DNA of 64,000 bases, from assembly GCF_001457025.1 (NCBI RefSeq), contig NZ_KQ758600.1:1-64000 (forward strand), given 5' to 3'. The notes beneath the pieces were generated by a model. The model was not told where the DNA came from, did not search any database, and saw only the letters and a program-made list of their open reading frames with translations. This document shows positions 53,867-63,439 of this stretch, piece after piece; the stretch's first letter is position 1, and each line of letters opens with the position of its first letter. The translations under genes were made by a program, and so were the position numbers. This DNA is from Pseudarthrobacter enclensis (lineage in GTDB: Bacteria > Actinomycetota > Actinomycetes > Actinomycetales > Micrococcaceae).

Positions 53867-55093
53867 GTGGGGCCCGAAGCGACAAACCAGCCGTCCGGCG
53901 CACGCCGTCCCGGCGGCCGGCGCACATGCATCATGCATGTGGACATGGATGCATTCTTCGTCTCGGTCGAGCTCCGCACCCGCCCTGAACTGCGCGGCAA
54001 ACCCGTCATCGTCGGCTTTCCCGGCGAGCGTTCGGTGGTGCTGTCCGGTTCCTACGAAGCGCGGGCCTTCGGTGTGAAATCGGCCATGCCCATGGCCGTC
54101 GCCTACCGGCTGTGTCCGCAGGCCGTCATCATCGAGCCCCGCCACAAGCTGTACTACGAGGTGTCCGCCCAGCTGATGTCCATCTTCGGATTGGTCACCG
54201 AACTGGTGGAACCGCTCAGCGTCGACGAAGCCTTCCTGGACGTGACCGGAGCCATCCGGCGCCTGGGTCCGCCGCGGGGCATCGGGGAGCTGATCCGACG
54301 CCGGGTTTCGTCCGAATTGGGCATCACCGCGTCAGTGGGCATCGCCGAGACCAAGTTCGTCGCCAAGATCGCCTCGACCCGGTGCAAGCCTGACGGTCTC
54401 CTGCTCATTGGCCCGGACGAGACCGTCCCCTACCTGCACAGCCTGCCGGTGGGCGCCCTGTGGGGTGTGGGTGCCAAAACCGCAGAGGTGCTGGCCAGGA
54501 TGGGCATCCGCACCGTGGCTGACGTGGCTGCGACGCCGGTGGGCACGCTCCGCCGGCTGCTCGGCGCTGGAGGGGAACACGTGCACCGGCTCTCCTGGGG
54601 CATCGATCCGAGGCCCGTCACCCCGGTGCGCCTGGAGAAGAGCATCGGAGCGGAGGAGACGTTCTCTGTTGATACGGCCGACGACGGCCTCCTCCACCGG
54701 GAGTTGCTGCGGCTGTCACACCGTACAGCCGCACGCCTGCGGAGCTCGGGACTGGTGGCGCGGACCGTGGCGCTGAAGCTGCGCTTCGCCGACTTCTCCA
54801 CGATCACCCGCAGCCGCACGGTGCAGACACCGATGGACAGCGCCCAGCTGATCTATGCCGTGGCGGTCCAGTTGCTTGAATCCGTGGGGGACAGGCCCAT
54901 GTCCGTCAGGCTGGTGGGGATCCGTGCGGAGCAGCTCGACGAGGCCGCCACTGCCTCACTCCAGCTCACCATCGACAGGCGGGACGAGAACTGGCGCGCC
55001 GCAGAGCAGGTGCTGGACCAGGTGACCAGGAAATTCGGTTCCAAATCGGTTCTTCCGGCCCGGTTGATGGAGCCCGGCAAGGGGGCGGAGTAG
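53867..55093 (+). CDS. dinB: DNA polymerase IV
   Basis: 408 residues of the Y-family polymerase for translesion synthesis. HVDMDAFFVSVE gives the first catalytic Asp, SVDEAFLDVT the second carboxylate pair, and VGIAETKFVAKIAS follows. Helix-hairpin-helix and little-finger regions are intact. GTG 53867 leaves about 24 residues before the catalytic core and may be leaderless. Confidence 0.93.
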   Translation: MGPEATNQPSGARRPGGRRTCIMHVDMDAFFVSVELRTRPELRGKPVIVGFPGERSVVLSGSYEARAFGVKSAMPMAVAYRLCPQAVIIEPRHKLYYEVSAQLMSIFGLVTELVEPLSVDEAFLDVTGAIRRLGPPRGIGELIRRRVSSELGITASVGIAETKFVAKIASTRCKPDGLLLIGPDETVPYLHSLPVGALWGVGAKTAEVLARMGIRTVADVAATPVGTLRRLLGAGGEHVHRLSWGIDPRPVTPVRLEKSIGAEETFSVDTADDGLLHRELLRLSHRTAARLRSSGLVARTVALKLRFADFSTITRSRTVQTPMDSAQLIYAVAVQLLESVGDRPMSVRLVGIRAEQLDEAATASLQLTIDRRDENWRAAEQVLDQVTRKFGSKSVLPARLMEPGKGAE

Positions 55094-55368
55094 GCGCCCG
55101 GCGGTGCCGCCCCGCTCCGCGCCAAGGAAGTAATCGCCGTCTTTCAGAACGGCCTGCAACAAACTATCCTTAGATATACATAGTTTTTTGAGTGACCGGA
55201 CTACTGCCGGACCCTCTTGGACATGCTTCCGCTCCCCGCGGTTGTGTACCCGGTTGCCGCTTTTCTGCCACCCCGGCAGGGCGGGAACGGAACAGGCACA
55301 CCAGCCGTTAAGGGTGCAGGAGTGATGGCCGGGACCGGCCCGGACGTTGGCCTACGAAGGAGGTCGTG

Positions 55369-55740
55369 ATGCCGCTGTCGGAGCACGAACAGAAGCTGCT
55401 TGAGCAGTTGGAGAAGCAGCTTCACGAGGACGACCCGAAGTTTGCGAACTCCATGGGGTCGGACCCCGGGCGTTCGTGGTCAACCAGGCACGTGGTGATC
55501 GGAGTCCTCTGCGCCCTCGCGGGTGTGTTCCTTCTGCTGGTCGGTGTGACACTGCAGAGCATCTTCGTCGGCGTCCTTGGCTTCGTGGTCATGGGCGGCG
55601 GCGTTTACTTTGCGACGATGCGAAGTTCGGCGGCTGCCAAGGCCGGCAAGGGCAGCACAGGAAAGCCCGGGAAGCCGAGGAGTTCCTTCATGAGCAATCT
55701 CGAGGAGCGCTGGGACGAGCGCCGGCGCGGCGAGCCCTAA
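55369..55740 (+). CDS. DUF3040 membrane protein
   Basis: 123 residues. The N-terminal MPLSEHEQKLLEQLEKQL is diagnostic of DUF3040. Two hydrophobic helices (VVIGVLCALAGVFLLLVGV and VGVLGFVVMGGGVYFA) and a basic tail follow. It stands upstream of mraZ in many actinobacteria (Rv2169c). ATG 55369 has GAAGGAGG at 4 nt; GTG 55366 is too close. A 272-bp upstream gap has an AT-rich spot near 55168-55185 that may be the promoter. Confidence 0.88.
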   Translation: MPLSEHEQKLLEQLEKQLHEDDPKFANSMGSDPGRSWSTRHVVIGVLCALAGVFLLLVGVTLQSIFVGVLGFVVMGGGVYFATMRSSAAAKAGKGSTGKPGKPRSSFMSNLEERWDERRRGEP

Positions 55741-55830
55741 CGGGGCCCACGCTCCGCGTCCCGTACGCGCCGGGGGCGTTCCCCGTCCACGCACCTCCAC
55801 TTCACTCCCCACCAGGGCAGGAATTCCTGG

Positions 55831-55855
55831 AAAGACCCGCTTCGGCGGGTCTTTT
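55831..55855 (+). terminator. Rho-independent terminator of DUF3040 gene
   Basis: AAAGACCCGC, loop TTCG, GCGGGTCTTT, then T. A 10-bp stem with a stable UUCG tetraloop. Confidence 0.93.
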
Positions 55856-56014
55856 CCTGTTTAACGGCGCCGAACCGGTTGAGCTTGCGCGTTGCGTCAG
55901 CGCCGGGCACCCGAGGTGCAGCCGAAAGTCCTCCACTTCCTACCACCCGGGAAAAAACCGCGCCATTCTGCGCCTCTCTTCCCACATTTGCGTGTCCAGG
56001 GGCGCCGTTTTGCG

Positions 56015-56042
56015 TTGACTGTGGTGGAAAGTGGAGTAATGT
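56015..56042 (+). promoter_or_regulatory. mraZ promoter
   Basis: TTGACT (56015-56020), 16-bp spacer, TAATGT (56037-56042). The start of mraZ is about 70 nt downstream. It likely drives the whole dcw cluster. Confidence 0.7.
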
Positions 56043-56050
56043 GGAGGACA
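56021..56050 (+). promoter_or_regulatory. MraZ box, three 10-bp GTGG repeats
   Basis: GTGGTGGAAA, GTGGAGTAAT and GTGGAGGACA are consecutive at exactly 10-bp spacing and cover the promoter spacer, the -10 and the expected start of transcription. MraZ is known to bind direct repeats in its own promoter and repress it. Confidence 0.8.
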
Positions 56051-56111
56051 TAAGAGGGTGGTTGCAACACAGGGGATGTGCAGTTCCTGACATCGGACAG
56101 GCGGTGGGCCA

Positions 56112-56540
56112 GTGTTTCTGGGCACTCATTCGCCGCGTCTGGATGAAAAGGGCCGGATCATTCTCCCCGCCAAGTTCCGCGAGGAGCTTGCCAGCGGCCT
56201 GGTGCTCACAAGGGGCCAGGAACGTTGCATCTACGTCTTCAGTGAGAAGGAATTTGCACGGGTCCACGAGCAGATGCGGGAGGCGCCAATCTCCTCCAAG
56301 CAGGCACGTGACTACATCCGTGTCTTTCTCTCCGGAGCCTCTGACGAGGTACCTGACAAGCAGGGGCGCGTGACTATTCCTCCCGCGCTCCGGGAGTACG
56401 CAGGCCTCGGACGGGAACTTGCCGTGATCGGCGCAGGAACCCGGGCCGAGATCTGGGACGCCCAAGCCTGGAACGAGTACCTCGCGGAAAAGGAAACGGC
56501 CTTCTCCGAAACGGACGACCCCATTCCGGGCATTCTCTGA
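56112..56540 (+). CDS. mraZ: Transcriptional regulator MraZ
   Basis: 142 residues. Two AbrB-like MraZ domains with the two DxxxR signatures ([15 protein letters not shown] and [15 protein letters not shown]). It forms rings that bind direct repeats at its promoter and represses the division and wall cluster. GTG 56112 is the start, behind GGCGG. It is first in mraZ-rsmH-ftsL-ftsI-murE-murF-mraY. Confidence 0.95.
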   Translation: MFLGTHSPRLDEKGRIILPAKFREELASGLVLTRGQERCIYVFSEKEFARVHEQMREAPISSKQARDYIRVFLSGASDEVPDKQGRVTIPPALREYAGLGRELAVIGAGTRAEIWDAQAWNEYLAEKETAFSETDDPIPGIL

Positions 56541-56709
56541 ATAGCCGGAACGGGCAGCAGGCTGTTTCCTGGATGAGGTCTCCAGCCGGCCGATCGGCCA
56601 GCCAACCTGACTCACTTCCCCGGAGCCAGGCGGGCAGGACGGTAGGTGCGGATGGGGGCCTGATCCCGGAAACAGGCAGGGCAACCACGACGGCGAGAAG
56701 GGACGAGGC

Positions 56710-57702
56710 ATGAACGAACAACCGAAGCCAACGTCCGAACGCCATGTGCCGGTCCTCCGCGACCGGTGCATTAATTTGTTGGCCCCCGGATTCGAAGCGT
56801 CACGGCATCGGGGCGAAACCCCTGTTGTCATTGATGCCACCCTGGGCATGGGCGGCCACTCGGAGGCGATGCTCCAGCGGTTTCCGGACCTCCACCTGAT
56901 CGGAATCGACCGTGACGAGGAAGCCCTGTCCCTCGCCGGTGAGCGGCTCGCACCCTTCAGCGCACGGACCGACCTGGTGCACGCCGTCTACGACGAAATC
57001 CCGGATGTCCTGGAAGACCTCCGCGTGGCCCAGGTGTCCGGCGTCCTGATGGACCTGGGTGTCTCGTCACTGCAGCTCGACGAACGGGATCGTGGCTTCG
57101 CCTACTCGTTCGATGCGCCCCTGGACATGCGGATGGATACCAGCCGCGGCCAAACGGCGGCCGACGTCGTGAACACCTACAGCGAAGACGAACTGGTCCG
57201 CATCATCCGCAAATGGGGTGAGGAAAAGTTTGCCGGCCGCATCGCCAACAGGATAGTCACTGCACGCGCCGCAAAGCCCTTCACCACCACGGGCGAACTC
57301 GTCGAGCAGATCCGCTCAGTGGTGCCGGCCGCCGCGGCCAAGTCCGGCGGTCATCCGGCAAAGCGGACCTTCCAGGCCCTGCGCATCGAGGTCAACGAGG
57401 AACTCGACGTCCTGGAACGCGCCGTTCCGGCGGCGGTGGACGCCTTGGCGCTCGGGGGACGCATTGTTGTCATGTCCTACCACTCGCTGGAAGACAAAAT
57501 CGTCAAAAGCGTTTTCCAGGCCAGGTCAAAATCCTCGGCCCCGCTCGGGTTCCCGGTGGAGCTGGAGGAACACAAGCCGGAACTGAAGACCCTGACCAAG
57601 GGCACCGAGGTGCCCACCGCCGTCGAAATCGCAGAAAACCCCCGCGCCGCCTCAGCGAGGCTCCGAGCAGCGGAACGAATCAGAGCCAGGAGAGCTGTAT
57701 GA
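56710..57702 (+). CDS. rsmH: 16S rRNA (cytosine1402-N4)-methyltransferase
   Basis: 330 residues. The SAM site [16 protein letters not shown] and the MraW motifs [20 protein letters not shown] and [12 protein letters not shown] are present. It methylates C1402 in the ribosomal P site. ATG 56710 has AAGGGACGAGG upstream, 169 bp after mraZ. Its stop overlaps the ftsL-like ATG by 4 bp. Confidence 0.95.
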   Translation: MNEQPKPTSERHVPVLRDRCINLLAPGFEASRHRGETPVVIDATLGMGGHSEAMLQRFPDLHLIGIDRDEEALSLAGERLAPFSARTDLVHAVYDEIPDVLEDLRVAQVSGVLMDLGVSSLQLDERDRGFAYSFDAPLDMRMDTSRGQTAADVVNTYSEDELVRIIRKWGEEKFAGRIANRIVTARAAKPFTTTGELVEQIRSVVPAAAAKSGGHPAKRTFQALRIEVNEELDVLERAVPAAVDALALGGRIVVMSYHSLEDKIVKSVFQARSKSSAPLGFPVELEEHKPELKTLTKGTEVPTAVEIAENPRAASARLRAAERIRARRAV

Positions 57703-58403
57703 GCACCGCCGCCGTCAAGAACTTTCCCGCAGCTCCCGCCACCCCGGCGCCGGACCAGGCCAGGAAGGGCCGTACGCCGCTGTCCGTGGTGCGCAGTGCA
57801 CCGAGGAAGCGGCGTGCCCCGTTCGTGGTGCTCTGCTTCGCCATGCTCGCCGTCGCGCTGGTGGCCGTGCTGGTCCTGAACATCTCTGTCTCCACCGCGC
57901 AGTACCAGCTGGTGGAACTGCGGGCTGCCCAGAGCACGCTCACCAAACAGAACCAGGACCTCACCCAGCAGGTGCAGAACTACGAGGCGCCGCAGAACCT
58001 TGCCGCGAAAGCCAAGGACCTGGGCATGGTGGCATCCACCGTCAAGGGCCAGATCGATCTTTCAACCCTCTCCGTGACCGGCAAGGCGACGCCGGCAGTT
58101 AAAGGCGCTTCCGAAGGGGCCGTGATCCCGGCCCCCGCAGTTCCCGGGCAGCTGATCGTCGTCCCGCCGGCGTCGGCCGGTGAGCCGCTGGCAAGCCGCA
58201 AGCCCGCCACTGAGACTCCCGCCGCCGCGGCCCCCGCCGCAGAGACTCCCGCCGCCGCGGCCCCCGCCGCAGAGACTCCCGCCGCCGCGGCCCCCGCCGC
58301 AGAGACGCCCGCCCCGGCCGCGCCCGCTGCCCGGCAGGCCACCGCGGCCGACCTTAACGGCGGCACGGTGCCGGCTCCGCAGCAGAAGGTCCCCGGACAG
58401 TAA
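57699..58403 (+). CDS. ftsL: FtsL-like division protein with Ala/Pro tail
   Basis: 234 residues. A basic cytoplasmic N-terminus (1-42), one transmembrane helix (about 43-65), then a coiled-coil segment ([19 protein letters not shown]) as in FtsL, and a long Ala/Pro/Thr/Glu tail (about 160-234). Its place between rsmH and ftsI supports FtsL, which recruits the septal synthase. Sequence conservation of FtsL is low, so the call rests on topology and position. Overlaps rsmH by 4 bp. Confidence 0.82.
   Translation: MSTAAVKNFPAAPATPAPDQARKGRTPLSVVRSAPRKRRAPFVVLCFAMLAVALVAVLVLNISVSTAQYQLVELRAAQSTLTKQNQDLTQQVQNYEAPQNLAAKAKDLGMVASTVKGQIDLSTLSVTGKATPAVKGASEGAVIPAPAVPGQLIVVPPASAGEPLASRKPATETPAAAAPAAETPAAAAPAAETPAAAAPAAETPAPAAPAARQATAADLNGGTVPAPQQKVPGQ
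58212..58331 (+). repeat. 30-bp tandem repeats in ftsL
   Basis: Three identical 30-bp units (58212-58241, 58242-58271, 58272-58301) and a diverged fourth encode [10 protein letters not shown] repeats. Identical units imply recent copy-number change in the extracytoplasmic tail. Confidence 0.95.
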
Positions 58404-58448
58404 TAATCAGGACAGGCAGGCAAAAGGGTCGAACAGCAAGGAAGATCA

Positions 58449-60251
58449 GTGGCGCAGAAGACCGGCAAGGCACTCGGCGGCAAGGCGCCCAACCCCACCC
58501 GGCGCCTGCGGCTGGGCCTGGGCGTCATGCTGAGCCTGCTGCTGGTGGTCGGCGGCAAACTGTTCCTGGTGCAGGGCCTGGATGTGGGAGGAATGGCGGA
58601 AGCCGCCCTTAACAAGCGCATGACCGAAACGGTCCTTCCGGCTGAGCGCGGCAGCATCCTTGACGCCAACGGCACCGTCCTGGCCAACAGCGTGATCCGC
58701 TACAACGTGGTGGTGGACCAACAGCTCAACACGAAGACCGAGTCCTACCGGCGGCTGGATACAGTGGACGGCAAGGAAAAGCTCGTCGAGGTCAGCCGGG
58801 ACCAGGGCCTCACGGAGCTGGCCGCAGTCCTGGGCATGGACAAGGACGCCATCGTCAAGGCCGTCACCGGTGAATCCCGCTACTACATCGTGGCCAAGGA
58901 CGTGAAACCCGACGTCGAGGACAGGATCTCCAAACTCCAGGTGCCGGGAATCGTCACCGAAGGCGTGAGCAAGCGCGTCTACCCCAACGGGTCCGTGGCC
59001 GGCGGCGTCATCGGCTTCCTGCAGGAGGGCGGCAGCGGCCAGGCCGGCATCGAACAGACCCAGGACTCAATTCTCAAGGGCTCGGACGGAAAGCGCCTGT
59101 TTGAAATCGGCGCCGACGGCCTGCGCATCCCCGTCGGCGTGGACGAACTGACCGAGCCGGAAGACGGCAAGAACGTCAAGCTCACCATCAACTCCGACCT
59201 GCAGTACTTCGCCCAGCAGGCCATCCAAAGCCAGGCGGACAAGCTCAGTGCCGAGTGGGGCGTCATCATCGTGATGGACGTCAAGACAGGCAACCTCGTG
59301 GCCATGGCGGACACAAACTCGCCGGACCCCAACAACCCCGGACTGGTGGCTGCGAAGGACCGCGGAGTCCGGGCGGTGACGGCAGCGTACGAGCCGGGCT
59401 CCGTGGAGAAGATGCTGACCGCCGCGGCGCTGATCGAAGAAGGCAAAGCCAACCCGCTCAGCGAATACACCCTGCCGCCGTCCTACACGGTCAACGGGCA
59501 GACCTTCACCGATTCCTTTTCCCACGGTACCGAGAAGCGCACCCTTGCCGGCATCCTGGGCTACTCGATGAACACCGGAACCGTCATGGCCGGCCAGGCC
59601 CTGACCAAGGAACAGCGCTACGACTGGCTGAAGCGGTTCGGCATCGGCCAGGCCCCGGACATCGGGCTCCCGGCCACCGCCTCGGGCATCCTGACACCGG
59701 CCGACCAATGGGACGGCCGCCAGGAATTCACCGTGCTCTTCGGACAGGGCGTGTCCCAGTCGACCCTGCAAACGGTGCGGGCCTTCCAGTCCATCGCCAA
59801 CAACGGCGTCATGCTGCAGCCCCGGCTGATCGACTCCTATATATCGCCGGACGGCACCGAGGAAAAGGTCCCGGCCGCAGAGCCCACGCGCGTCGTGTCG
59901 GACAGCACCGCCGAACAGGTCCAGGACATCCTCGAAAGCGCCGTCACCGAAGGCCAGATCAAGGACGCGGCCATCGACGGCTACCGCGTGGGTGCCAAGA
60001 CCGGCACCTCGGAATCGCCCTGCGACGACGGAAAGTCCGGTTTCTGCGGCTACACCGCCTCCATGGTGGGCATGGCGCCGATGGATGATCCGCGGTTTAT
60101 TGTTGAGGTGGTACTCCAGCGGCCCAAGGGCAGCATCTACGGGATTACCAACGGTCCGGTGTTCCGGTCCGTCATGAGCCAGGCACTGCGGACCTACAAC
60201 GTCCAGCCGTCCACCGGCGAACCGGCAAGACTGCCCCAGTTCGCCAAGTAG
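58449..60251 (+). CDS. ftsI: Septal peptidoglycan transpeptidase (PBP2b/FtsI)
   Basis: 600 residues. An N-terminal membrane helix (LGVMLSLLLVVGGKLFLV), a pedestal domain with ERGSILDANG, and the transpeptidase domain with S318-x-x-K321 (SVEK), S373-x-N375 (SMN) and K517-T-G. It crosslinks septal peptidoglycan with FtsW. There is no PASTA tail. GTG 58449 is used. Rv2163c position. Confidence 0.94.
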   Translation: MAQKTGKALGGKAPNPTRRLRLGLGVMLSLLLVVGGKLFLVQGLDVGGMAEAALNKRMTETVLPAERGSILDANGTVLANSVIRYNVVVDQQLNTKTESYRRLDTVDGKEKLVEVSRDQGLTELAAVLGMDKDAIVKAVTGESRYYIVAKDVKPDVEDRISKLQVPGIVTEGVSKRVYPNGSVAGGVIGFLQEGGSGQAGIEQTQDSILKGSDGKRLFEIGADGLRIPVGVDELTEPEDGKNVKLTINSDLQYFAQQAIQSQADKLSAEWGVIIVMDVKTGNLVAMADTNSPDPNNPGLVAAKDRGVRAVTAAYEPGSVEKMLTAAALIEEGKANPLSEYTLPPSYTVNGQTFTDSFSHGTEKRTLAGILGYSMNTGTVMAGQALTKEQRYDWLKRFGIGQAPDIGLPATASGILTPADQWDGRQEFTVLFGQGVSQSTLQTVRAFQSIANNGVMLQPRLIDSYISPDGTEEKVPAAEPTRVVSDSTAEQVQDILESAVTEGQIKDAAIDGYRVGAKTGTSESPCDDGKSGFCGYTASMVGMAPMDDPRFIVEVVLQRPKGSIYGITNGPVFRSVMSQALRTYNVQPSTGEPARLPQFAK

Positions 60252-60331
60252 CACCCCGGCGCTCCGGGCCGCAGCGATGCCCGCTGCAGCCCGGCCCGGG
60301 TACGGTCCACTAGCACCATCGGAGATATCCC

Positions 60332-61969
60332 TTGTCAGAGTTCATGCCGCCAGACAGCAGCGCCGTTCCCGCGGCACCTGCCAGCACGCCCCGGTTCCGG
60401 CCGTCCGCCGTCGACCCGATCCGGCTGGACAGCATCGGGGACGCACTCGGCGTCCCGGTCCCCGGATCCTCCGCGGACGTGGCGGTCACCGGTATCTCGC
60501 TGAACTCACGGACCGTGGAACCCGGAGACCTTTACGTGGCCCTGCCCGGCGCCACCCGCCACGGCGCGGACTTCGTCGCACAGGCCGTCGAGGCGGGGGC
60601 GGTTGCCGTCCTGACCGACGACGCCGGAGCCCGGCTGCTCGCCCTGTCAGCCGACACTCCGGTGCCCGTGCTGATCGTCCCGCACCCCCGCAATGTCGTG
60701 GGCCCGCTGTCCGCGGCGATCTACGGCAGTGCCGACGGCGCGGCCGGGGGGCTGACGCTGTTCGGCGTCACCGGCACCAACGGCAAGACCACCACCACCT
60801 ACTTCATCAACTCGCTGCTGCGCGCCCTCGGCACGGAGGCCGGCCTGATCGGCACCATCGAGATCCTGGCCGGCGCAGAGCCCATTCCCAGCCTGCTCAC
60901 CACGCCCGAATCCACCGAGGTGCACGGCCTGCTGGCGCTCATGCGGGAACGCGGCCTGAGAGCGGCCGCCATGGAAGTCTCCTCCCACGCCATCTCGTTC
61001 CAGCGGGTGGACGGGGTGATGTTCGACGTCGCCGGCTTCACCAACCTGACCCAGGACCACCTTGACCTGCACCACACCATGGACGGGTACTTCGCTACCA
61101 AGGCGGACCTCTTCACCGCGTCCCGTGCACGGAAGGCTGTGGTGACGGTCGACGACGAATGGGGCCTCCGGCTCGCGGCATCGGCCGGGATCCCGGTCAC
61201 CACCCTCAGCACCGACGGGCGCACGCCCGCCGACTGGACCGTCGCCACAACGGAGCCCCGTGGCCTGGGCACAGCGTTCACGCTGGCGGGCACTGCAGGG
61301 GCGACGCTGCGGCTGCACACCGGGCTCCCGGGCAGCTTCAACGTGGCCAACGCCGCCCTCGCCACCCTCATGGTGCTCAGCTCCGGAGTGGAACCCGCCG
61401 CCCTCCAACAGGCACTGGACACCGCTGACCCGTTCACGGTGGCGGTGCCGGGCCGCATGCAGCTCATCGGCACACGGCCCGCAGCAGTCGTCGATTTTGC
61501 CCACAACACCGACGCGCTGGCCCGGGCCCTCGAAGCCGTCCGGCCTGCGGAAGCGGATTCCCGGCTGATCGTCGTTTTCGGCGCCACCGGCCAGCGCGAC
61601 CAAGGCAAGCGGCCCGCCATGGGCGCCGTAGCCGCCCGCCTTGCCGACACCGTCATCATCACGGACGACGACCCCCACGACGAGGACGCGGCAGCGATCC
61701 GCGCCGACGTCCTGGCAGGGGCGGCCGATGCCCGCGAACGGGAATCCCTGCCCTGCTCGATCCTCGAAGTCTTCCCCCGGGACGAAGCCATCCGGCGCGC
61801 CGTGGAGCTCGCCCGGCCGCAGGACAGCATCCTGGTCGCCGGCCGCGGCCACGAAGTGTGGCAGGAGGTCAAGGGGGTCAACCTCGCCCTCGACGACAGG
61901 GTGGAGCTTCGGAACGCCTTGACAGCCAGGGGATTCAACGTTCTCCAAGACGACCGGATAGAGTCCTAG
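60332..61969 (+). CDS. murE: UDP-MurNAc-tripeptide synthetase (L-lysine type)
   Basis: 545 residues. Adds the third amino acid to UDP-MurNAc-L-Ala-D-Glu. The ATP loop GVTGTNGKTTT has K152; EVSSHAI and NLTQDHLDLH are present. At the substrate-selecting site DAP enzymes have DNPR, but here residues 446-449 read DDPH, as expected if lysine is used, which agrees with the Lys-type wall of Arthrobacter. A TTG start at 60332 fits GGAGA 7 nt upstream; ATG 60344 has no ribosome site. Confidence 0.93.
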   Translation: MSEFMPPDSSAVPAAPASTPRFRPSAVDPIRLDSIGDALGVPVPGSSADVAVTGISLNSRTVEPGDLYVALPGATRHGADFVAQAVEAGAVAVLTDDAGARLLALSADTPVPVLIVPHPRNVVGPLSAAIYGSADGAAGGLTLFGVTGTNGKTTTTYFINSLLRALGTEAGLIGTIEILAGAEPIPSLLTTPESTEVHGLLALMRERGLRAAAMEVSSHAISFQRVDGVMFDVAGFTNLTQDHLDLHHTMDGYFATKADLFTASRARKAVVTVDDEWGLRLAASAGIPVTTLSTDGRTPADWTVATTEPRGLGTAFTLAGTAGATLRLHTGLPGSFNVANAALATLMVLSSGVEPAALQQALDTADPFTVAVPGRMQLIGTRPAAVVDFAHNTDALARALEAVRPAEADSRLIVVFGATGQRDQGKRPAMGAVAARLADTVIITDDDPHDEDAAAIRADVLAGAADARERESLPCSILEVFPRDEAIRRAVELARPQDSILVAGRGHEVWQEVKGVNLALDDRVELRNALTARGFNVLQDDRIES

Positions 61970-61975
61970 ACCGAG

Positions 61976-63439
61976 ATGATTGCTTTTACTGCGGCGGAAA
62001 TCGCCGACATCACCAACGGGCGCCTGGACGCCGATCCCGGAATCACGCCCCTGACGGTGGTGACGGATTCACGCGAAGCCGTACCGGGTTCGCTCTACGT
62101 CGCAAAACCCGGCGAGCACGCCGACGGCCACGATTTCATCGCGCAGGCCTTCGCGGCAGGTGCAGTCCTTGCGCTGGTGGAACGGGAAACCGACGGACCG
62201 GACGGCACGCGGTTCCCCGCCGTCGTCGTTCCCGATGCCGTCCTGGCCATGGGCGCCCTGGCCGCCGAAGCGGTCCGCCGCATCCGTACCGCCCGGGCCG
62301 GCAAGGGCCAGGAACTGACAGTGGTGGGCATCACCGGTTCCGCCGGCAAGACCACCACCAAGGACCTCCTCGCCGGGCTGTTCGCCGCCCACGGCAAGAC
62401 CGTTGCCCCGAAGGGGTCGTACAACGGCGAAGTGGGCGTTCCCCTCACTGTCTTCCAGGCCGACGCCGGCACCCGCTACCTTGTGATCGAGATGGGGGCC
62501 ACCGGGATCGGGCACATCCGTTACCTCGCCGACATGGTGAAGCCGGACATCGGCGTGGTACTGGCCGTGGGAACCGCGCACGCGGGCGAATTCGGGGGAG
62601 TGGAGAACATTGCCCTCGCCAAGGGCGAGATGGTGGAGGGCCTTTCCGCCGGCGGGACCGCAATCATCAACCTCGACGACGAACGGGTCGCCGCGATGCG
62701 CAGCCGGACGTCGGCCACGGTCCTGGGCTTCTCAGCCGAAGGACGCGGCGAAGCTGCCGTGCAGGCGCTGCATGCCGATACCAACAGCCAGGGCAACCCG
62801 GAGTTCGACCTCCAGCTGCCAGGCGACGGCCCGCACCACGTCAGCAGCAAACTCATCGGTGCCCACCACACCGGCAACCTGCTCGCCGCCGCGGCCGCCG
62901 CATTCGCCGCCGGCCTGACCGGCGCCGACATCGCCGCAGGGCTCAGCAGCCAGGCGCCCGCCAGCCGCTGGCGGATGGAACGTACGGAACGCCCTGACGG
63001 CGTCACCATCATCAACGACGCCTACAACGCCAACCCGGAGTCCATGCGGGCAGCGCTGCGGACACTCGCCGACCTGGGCCGGGGCCGCCGCACCTGGGCG
63101 GTCCTGGGCGCAATGCTCGAACTTGGCGAGGATTCCATCCGCGAACACACCGCGGTGGGGACACAGGTGGTACGCCTGAATATCTCCCGGCTGGTGGTGG
63201 TGGGACGCGAAGCCCGCCCGTTGTACGTCTCGGCGGTCCAGGAAGGGTCCTGGGGCGACGAATGCATCTTCGCCGAGACGGCCGACGAAGCCTACGACAT
63301 CCTCAGCGACGGGCTCGAACCCGGCGACCTGGTGCTCTTCAAGTCCTCCAACAGCGTGGGACTGCGCCACTTGGGCGATCGGATAGCATTACCCCCACAA
63401 ACCCCCCAGCACGCCGATGAAAGGAGCACTCTGCTGTGA
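61976..63439 (+). CDS. murF: UDP-MurNAc-tripeptide--D-Ala-D-Ala ligase
   Basis: 487 residues. ATP loop GITGSAGKTTTKD, EMGATGIGHI, and DAYNANPESMRAAL are MurF hallmarks. It adds D-Ala-D-Ala to complete the pentapeptide precursor. ATG 61976 lies 6 bp after murE. The stop overlaps the mraY GTG by 4 bp. Confidence 0.95.
   Translation: MIAFTAAEIADITNGRLDADPGITPLTVVTDSREAVPGSLYVAKPGEHADGHDFIAQAFAAGAVLALVERETDGPDGTRFPAVVVPDAVLAMGALAAEAVRRIRTARAGKGQELTVVGITGSAGKTTTKDLLAGLFAAHGKTVAPKGSYNGEVGVPLTVFQADAGTRYLVIEMGATGIGHIRYLADMVKPDIGVVLAVGTAHAGEFGGVENIALAKGEMVEGLSAGGTAIINLDDERVAAMRSRTSATVLGFSAEGRGEAAVQALHADTNSQGNPEFDLQLPGDGPHHVSSKLIGAHHTGNLLAAAAAAFAAGLTGADIAAGLSSQAPASRWRMERTERPDGVTIINDAYNANPESMRAALRTLADLGRGRRTWAVLGAMLELGEDSIREHTAVGTQVVRLNISRLVVVGREARPLYVSAVQEGSWGDECIFAETADEAYDILSDGLEPGDLVLFKSSNSVGLRHLGDRIALPPQTPQHADERSTLL

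Larger units (their letters stand above)
55741..56111. other. Intergenic region before mraZ
   Basis: It holds the DUF3040 terminator (55831-55855), a stretch without recognised elements (55860-56010), and the mraZ promoter with its repeats (56015-56050). The leftward reading frame across this region is a shadow. Confidence 0.7.

Noticed and set aside
55737..56849. 370-residue minus-strand ORF across the mraZ promoter
   Set aside because: It overlaps the terminator, promoter and mraZ in antisense and lacks any recognisable motif.
58212..58331. CRISPR-like or intergenic repeat
   Set aside because: The 30-bp units are within the ftsL-like reading frame and encode a simple peptide repeat.
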